From Candidatus Saccharimonadota bacterium (GTDB lineage: Bacteria; Patescibacteriota; Saccharimonadia; Saccharimonadales; Saccharimonadaceae), in contig JAFWNF010000003.1 of the NCBI GenBank assembly GCA_017510445.1, positions 62,001-126,000 on the forward strand: a DNA stretch of 64,000 bases, written 5' to 3'. Positions 60,179 through 64,000 of this stretch are shown in pieces. Within the stretch, counting starts at the first letter, position 1. Each line of letters begins with the position of its first letter. Made by a program: the position numbers and the translations under genes. A model generated the notes under the pieces. The model was not told the DNA's origin and ran no database searches. It saw nothing but the letters and a program-made list of their open reading frames with translations.

Positions 60179-60207
60179 TTGCACTTCTCTTTAAAGTGTG
60201 ATAGAAT
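60179..60207 (+). promoter_or_regulatory. Promoter of the L3 operon
   Basis: TTGCAC (60179-60184), 17-bp spacer, TGA-TAGAAT (60202-60207). Confidence 0.75.
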
Positions 60208-60212
60208 GAACT

Positions 60213-60315
60213 CGTATATTCTAACGGGAACATACATCTAGACAAGGGAGCAAGCCTACGGGAACTGCTCGAAAGTCTAGTTTTATTAATGTCAAATTTA
60301 AGGGAAAGGAACAGA
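60213..60315 (+). promoter_or_regulatory. Structured ribosomal-protein operon leader
   Basis: The leader folds into CTAGAC (60237-60242) with GTCTAG (near 60276-60281), enclosing GAGCA/TGCTC. ACAT and ATGT segments may extend the stem. The Shine-Dalgarno AAGGAACAG follows. Position and shape suggest autogenous control by a protein of the operon, as L4 does for the S10 operon in E. coli, but no known leader class was matched. Confidence 0.55.
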
Positions 60316-60936
60316 ATGCAAGTCATTCTCGGCACCAAAATTGGTATGACCCAGATCATCGGCAAAGATGGCGTTGTGACCCCTGTTACAATCCTCCAAG
60401 CCGGCCCAGTCACAGTGACTCAGATTAAAACCGTCGAAACTGATGGTTATAACGCTGTGCAACTCGGTTACGGTCAGGGTAAGAATCTGAGCAAGTCGGT
60501 TTCCGGTCACGTCAAAAAGGCTGGAGAAAATATCAACCCTAAGGTTCTCAAAGAATTCCGCGTCGAAGAAATCCCAGAAGGATTGAAAGTCGGTGATCAG
60601 CTCACCGTTGAAAACTTCAATCTTGGCGACAAAGTCGCTGCTACTGGCACTTCCAAAGGTAAAGGCTTCGCCGGCACCGTTAAACGCTGGAACTTCCAAG
60701 AATCGCGCAACACCCACGGTTTCAAAGGTGACATCAGAAAAGTCGGTTCTATCGGCTCTATGTATCCTCAGAAAGTCTGGAAAGGCAAGAAAATGCCAGG
60801 ACGTATGGGACACGACCAGGTCACTGTCAAAAACCTTGTCGTTGCTTACATCGATAAAGAAAATAACCTTCTCGGTCTTAAGGGCGCAGTCCCTGGTCCA
60901 AAGAAGGGAATTGTAAGCTTGGAGGGAAAGGAGTAA
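60316..60936 (+). CDS. rplC: Ribosomal protein uL3
   Basis: A 206-residue L3: GTKIGMTQIIGKDGVVTPVT at the N-terminus and GHDQVTVKNLVV near the C-terminus. I chose ATG 60316 behind AAGGAACAG over an in-frame ATG at 60289 that precedes the Shine-Dalgarno. It is the first gene of the operon here; S10, which normally precedes L3, is not present upstream. Confidence 0.96.
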   Translation: MQVILGTKIGMTQIIGKDGVVTPVTILQAGPVTVTQIKTVETDGYNAVQLGYGQGKNLSKSVSGHVKKAGENINPKVLKEFRVEEIPEGLKVGDQLTVENFNLGDKVAATGTSKGKGFAGTVKRWNFQESRNTHGFKGDIRKVGSIGSMYPQKVWKGKKMPGRMGHDQVTVKNLVVAYIDKENNLLGLKGAVPGPKKGIVSLEGKE

Positions 60937-60937
60937 T

Positions 60938-61555
60938 ATGACTGAACCTACCGTTAAACTAAACAAAGAAATCTATAGCCTCGAAGTTAAGAATCATGAA
61001 CTCTTAAAGCAAGCTTACGACACTTACTTAGCAAATTCTCGTTCTTCTCACGCAAAAACCATGACCCGCGCAGAAGTTTCCGGTGGTGGTAAAAAACCAT
61101 GGAGACAAAAAGGAACCGGTCGTGCTCGTTTCGGCAGCACCCGCAACCCAATCTGGCGCCATGGTGGCATCGCCTTTGGTCGTACCGGCAACGAAAACTT
61201 TGAGAAAAGTCTCAGCAAAACTTCTAAAAAAGTCGCTGTTCGTCAAGCTCTTTCTATGAAAAATGCTGATAAAGCTGTTGTCACAATCGCCGATTTTAAA
61301 GTTAAAGACGGCAAAGCCAAAGAAACTATCGCCATCTTTGCAAAGAACAAAATCGACATCACAAAAAACACTTTACTCGTTGTTGAAGAAAAAGACGAAC
61401 TAACTATCCGCGCTACTAGAAATATTGCAACCCTCAAAGTTGTTCGTCCAACTTATCTTAACGTTTTCGATATCATGAACGCTGATAAAATCGTTATTAC
61501 CGAAAAATCACTTCCTGTCATCGAAAATTGGCTCTTAGGAAAGGAGGCTAAATAA
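60938..61555 (+). CDS. rplD: Ribosomal protein uL4
   Basis: A 205-residue L4. The extended loop RAEVSGGGKKPWRQKGTGRA and RHGGIAFGR, which line the exit tunnel, are conserved. GGAAAGGAG precedes ATG, and its stop overlaps the L23 start (TAATG). L4 is the autoregulator of this operon in E. coli. Confidence 0.96.
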   Translation: MTEPTVKLNKEIYSLEVKNHELLKQAYDTYLANSRSSHAKTMTRAEVSGGGKKPWRQKGTGRARFGSTRNPIWRHGGIAFGRTGNENFEKSLSKTSKKVAVRQALSMKNADKAVVTIADFKVKDGKAKETIAIFAKNKIDITKNTLLVVEEKDELTIRATRNIATLKVVRPTYLNVFDIMNADKIVITEKSLPVIENWLLGKEAK

Positions 61556-61974
61556 TGGCTGACACAAAGAAAACTAAAGCAGTCGTTAAACTCCACGCTT
61601 TGGAGCCACGCGCAACTGAAAAAACTTATTTTGAACAAACCAAACGCACCTACGTCTTCCCAGTTAAAAGATCAATGACCAAGCAAGAAATTGCAGAACT
61701 CGTTGAAAAAGAATTTTCCGTAACTGTCACTGACGTCCGTGTTCTCACCCGCAAAGGCAAGAAGACTCGCTTCTCAAAAGGCAAACATGCCTACCCTGGA
61801 ACAGCTTATCGCCAAGATAAGAAATTCGCTTATGTCACTTTGAAAGACGGCGACAAAATCAAAGTCTTCGAAGAAGCGGAAGAAAATGATAAAAAAGCCG
61901 ACAAAAAGGCTGATAAAAGCAGCGCAAAGGAAGCCAAAAAGGCCGACAAGAAAGCAGCTAAGGAGAATAAATAA
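61555..61974 (+). CDS. rplW: Ribosomal protein uL23 with lysine-rich tail
   Basis: A 139-residue L23. The core (EKTYFEQTKRTYVFPV, ITKQEIAELVEKEF-like segment, TRKGKKTRFSKGK) ends near residue 105. A 34-residue repetitive Lys/Ala/Asp/Glu tail (KKADKKADKSSAKEAKKADK) is extra. L23 sits at the tunnel exit and docks SRP and trigger factor, so the tail would be close to nascent chains. Confidence 0.93.
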   Translation: MADTKKTKAVVKLHALEPRATEKTYFEQTKRTYVFPVKRSMTKQEIAELVEKEFSVTVTDVRVLTRKGKKTRFSKGKHAYPGTAYRQDKKFAYVTLKDGDKIKVFEEAEENDKKADKKADKSSAKEAKKADKKAAKENK

Positions 61975-62807
61975 TGAGTATTAAAGCCTATCGCCCAACT
62001 ACTCCGGCTCAACGTCAAAAGACGACTCAGGATTTCGATGGCATCACCACCAGAAAACCTCTCAAATCTTTAACTAAAGCCAAAAAACAGAATGCTGGTA
62101 AAAACAACCAAGGCCGCATTACTGTTCGCCACCGCGGTGGTGGAGTCAAACGCCATTATCGTATTTTGACTCACAATCTTCCAAAAGGTCTTAACCTTAC
62201 TATTGAAGAAATCGAATATGATCCAAACCGTAGCGCTCGTATTGCTCGCGTTAAAGATCAAAACGGAACCTATTATTATGTTCTCGCCGATACCAACATG
62301 CGAAAAGGTGGCAAATTCTCAACCGGCGATGAAGCTCCAGTTGAAGCTTCAAACCGCATGTCGCTCGAAGTTATCCCAGTTGGTACCGTCGTTTACGCCG
62401 TCGAATTAACTCCAGGACGTGGCGCTCAGTTAGTGCGCTCTGCAGGAACTGGTGCTCAACTTATGGCTAAAGAGAACGGCTACGCCACTCTCAAAATGCC
62501 ATCCGGTGAAGTTCGCAAAGTTCTAATTTCTTGCGAAGCTTCAATTGGTACAGTTGGCAACGTTCAACACCAAAATATTAAAATTGGTGCCGCTGGTCGT
62601 CGTCGTCGCAAAGGTATTCGCCCAACAGTCCGTGGTGTCGTCATGAACGCAACCGATCACCCTCATGGTGGTGGTGATGGTGGCCGTCACGGTTCTGGTA
62701 AAGCTCCCCGCACACCATGGGGTCAACTTACTCTCGGTTACCGTACCCGTCATAATAAGAAAACTAATAAAATGATCGTGCGCAGTCGCCACGAAGGAAA
62801 GAGGTAA
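61974..62807 (+). CDS. rplB: Ribosomal protein uL2
   Basis: A 277-residue L2, full length, with [17 protein letters not shown] and the catalytic-centre region [19 protein letters not shown]. Overlaps L23 by one base. Confidence 0.97.
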   Translation: MSIKAYRPTTPAQRQKTTQDFDGITTRKPLKSLTKAKKQNAGKNNQGRITVRHRGGGVKRHYRILTHNLPKGLNLTIEEIEYDPNRSARIARVKDQNGTYYYVLADTNMRKGGKFSTGDEAPVEASNRMSLEVIPVGTVVYAVELTPGRGAQLVRSAGTGAQLMAKENGYATLKMPSGEVRKVLISCEASIGTVGNVQHQNIKIGAAGRRRRKGIRPTVRGVVMNATDHPHGGGDGGRHGSGKAPRTPWGQLTLGYRTRHNKKTNKMIVRSRHEGKR

Positions 62808-62809
62808 TT

Positions 62810-63103
62810 ATGTCTCGAAGTTTGAAAAAAGGTCCTTTCGTGGACTACAAACTCGCCAAGAAAGTTTCTGCACTCTCTTCCGAAGATCGCACCATTATTA
62901 AAACTTGGGCTCGCCAAAGCACCATTTCTCCAGAAATGGTTGGTCGCACCATCGCCGTTCATAACGGTAAAGTCCACGTCCCAGTTTTCATCTCCGAAAA
63001 CATGGTCGGTCACAAACTCGGAGAATTTGCACCAACTCGTAAATTTAAACGTCACGGTGGTAAAAAAGCTGCTGAAGCTGCAGCCGCGAAAGGAAAGGCC
63101 TAA
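62810..63103 (+). CDS. rpsS: Ribosomal protein uS19
   Basis: A 97-residue S19: [38 protein letters not shown], and a C-terminal [16 protein letters not shown] tail slightly longer than usual. GAAAGAGG precedes ATG. Confidence 0.96.
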   Translation: MSRSLKKGPFVDYKLAKKVSALSSEDRTIIKTWARQSTISPEMVGRTIAVHNGKVHVPVFISENMVGHKLGEFAPTRKFKRHGGKKAAEAAAAKGKA

Positions 63104-63105
63104 TC

Positions 63106-63519
63106 ATGACTGAAAAAACTCATTTCGCCCACGCCTATATTAAAGGAGTCGATTCAATGCCACGCAAAGCCGGCATCGTTGCCAGCCTAGTCCGTGACCG
63201 CTACGTCGCTGACGCAGTTGTTATTCTTGAAAACACTCCTCGCCGTGCCGCTCGTGCAGTCCTTAAAGCTGTCGAATCCGCCAACGCAAATCTTTTGAAT
63301 GGTAAAGTTTCAATCGATCCAAAAACAATTCGTATTGCTCGCATCTCCGTCACCGCCGGAACTCGCATTCGTCGCTATGTTCCAGCTTCTCGCGGACGTG
63401 CACTTCCATTTGAAAGAGTTTCAAGCAACATCTTCGTTGAAGTTGCTGGCGAAGAAAAAGTTAAGAAAACAGCAGAAAAAAGCGAAGTCAAAAAACCTGC
63501 TGGAAAGGAGAATAAATAA
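63106..63519 (+). CDS. rplV: Ribosomal protein uL22
   Basis: A 137-residue L22. The core to residue ~112 contains RKAGIVASLVRDRYVADAV, RIARISVTAGTRIRRYVPASR and GRALP; a basic tail (EEKVKKTAEKSEVKKPAGK) follows. The beta-hairpin that lines the exit tunnel is conserved. One-base overlap with S3. Confidence 0.94.
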   Translation: MTEKTHFAHAYIKGVDSMPRKAGIVASLVRDRYVADAVVILENTPRRAARAVLKAVESANANLLNGKVSIDPKTIRIARISVTAGTRIRRYVPASRGRALPFERVSSNIFVEVAGEEKVKKTAEKSEVKKPAGKENK

Positions 63520-64000
63520 TGGGACAGAAAGTTAATCCTATCTCATATCGTCTCCAGGTCAGCAAAGATTGGTCTTCAAAATGGTTCACCAAAAAGACCG
63601 ACTTCCGCCACTGGCTTGTTGAAGATATTAAAATCCGAGAATTGATCGAGAATCGTTTCAAAGCTCGTCCAACCATTGCCAAAGTCAACATTGAACGCAG
63701 TGCCAATCTCACCACCATTACAATCTTGACTGCAAAGGCTGGTGCCGTTATCGGCAAACAAGGTGCAGGTATCAACGAAATCAAAAAAGAACTCGAAAAA
63801 ATCGTTTCTGGTCCAATTCGCATCAATGTCGAAGAAGTGAAAAAACCAGAACTCGTTGCAAAACTTGTCGCCGAAAATATTGGTTTCCAACTCGGCAAAC
63901 GTATGAACTTCCGCCGTGCTGTTAAAATGGCTCTCCAGTCATCAATGACTGCAGGCGCTAAAGGCGTTCGTATCGAAGTTTCCGGTCGTCTTAATGGCGC
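63519..64000 (+). CDS. rpsC: Ribosomal protein uS3, N-terminal part
   Basis: The gene starts at ATG 63519 (MGQKVNPISYRLQ) and runs off the right edge in frame. The type II KH domain is visible (TAKAGAVIGKQGAGINEIKK near residue 83). S3 binds at the mRNA entry side of the small subunit. Gene order L3-L4-L23-L2-S19-L22-S3 is the conserved S10-operon order without S10. Confidence 0.96.
   Translation, partial: MGQKVNPISYRLQVSKDWSSKWFTKKTDFRHWLVEDIKIRELIENRFKARPTIAKVNIERSANLTTITILTAKAGAVIGKQGAGINEIKKELEKIVSGPIRINVEEVKKPELVAKLVAENIGFQLGKRMNFRRAVKMALQSSMTAGAKGVRIEVSGRLNG

Overview
The window reads as a compact, moderately AT-rich bacterial genome with very short intergenic gaps. The best fit is a Patescibacteria/CPR lineage, most likely Saccharibacteria (TM7). 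This is an inference from gene content (type IV pilin-like protein, tandem FemAB genes, a short GpsA, a trimmed Pta, a UvrD-type helicase fused to a RecB-like nuclease, acidic or lysine-rich tails on ribosomal proteins), not from a marker tree. TGA acts as a stop codon (for example in the ATGA and GTGA gene overlaps), so this is not a lineage that recodes UGA.

Layout. 0-2.6 kb: 3' end of fusA, then tuf. 2.7-9 kb: a sugar nucleotidyltransferase, a phosphopantetheinyl transferase, gpsA, a helicase-nuclease and a zinc-finger small protein. 9.2-12.7 kb (minus strand): GT4 glycosyltransferase, cysteine desulfurase-like protein and membrane thioredoxin-like protein. 12.8-17.9 kb: a tightly overlapped wall operon (Mur ligase, alpha/beta hydrolase, DegT aminotransferase, two FemAB proteins). 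17.9-31.7 kb: housekeeping genes (galU, dnaE, leuS, trmH-like, rpmF-nusB-nudix-rnc) mixed with surface proteins. 31.7-32.8 kb: small orphan genes. 33.3-47.7 kb: an AT-rich surface-polymer region with MBOAT/DHHW O-acylation genes, pta, GT4, a Wzy-GT4 fusion, GT2, a TagB/TagF-type polymerase, a Wzx flippase, an IspD/TarI-type cytidylyltransferase, an APH-type kinase and an LCP ligase. 47.7-50.7 kb: khpA, a NahK-like kinase and small orphans. 50.9-58.1 kb: rpoB-rpoC. 58.4-60.1 kb: a lipoprotein and a free-standing RNA polymerase alpha-CTD-like protein. 60.3-64 kb: L3-L4-L23-L2-S19-L22-S3.

Two expression styles coexist. Many core genes start six bases after an (often extended) -10 box and have no Shine-Dalgarno sequence, so they look leaderless. 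A second set of small or accessory genes sits in single-gene cassettes: a consensus TTGAC(A/T)-17-TATAAT promoter, a structured leader, a strong Shine-Dalgarno, one ORF and an intrinsic terminator. Some cassettes lack any ORF and may encode short RNAs.

Most interesting points: (1) RpoC has lost the cysteines of both canonical zinc sites; (2) an independent protein carries a DNA-binding alpha-CTD-like domain, probably preceded by a degenerate second copy; (3) a repeated ~145-bp hairpin element keeps its core but has different, self-complementary outer stems; (4) a short ncRNA candidate and a lipoprotein leader share an 18-nt motif with one covarying base pair; (5) the polymer locus pairs an APH-type kinase with an IspD-type cytidylyltransferase next to a teichoic-acid-type polymerase, suggesting a CDP-activated polyol or amino-alcohol polymer. 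No tRNA, rRNA, CRISPR array or insertion sequence with a transposase was seen.
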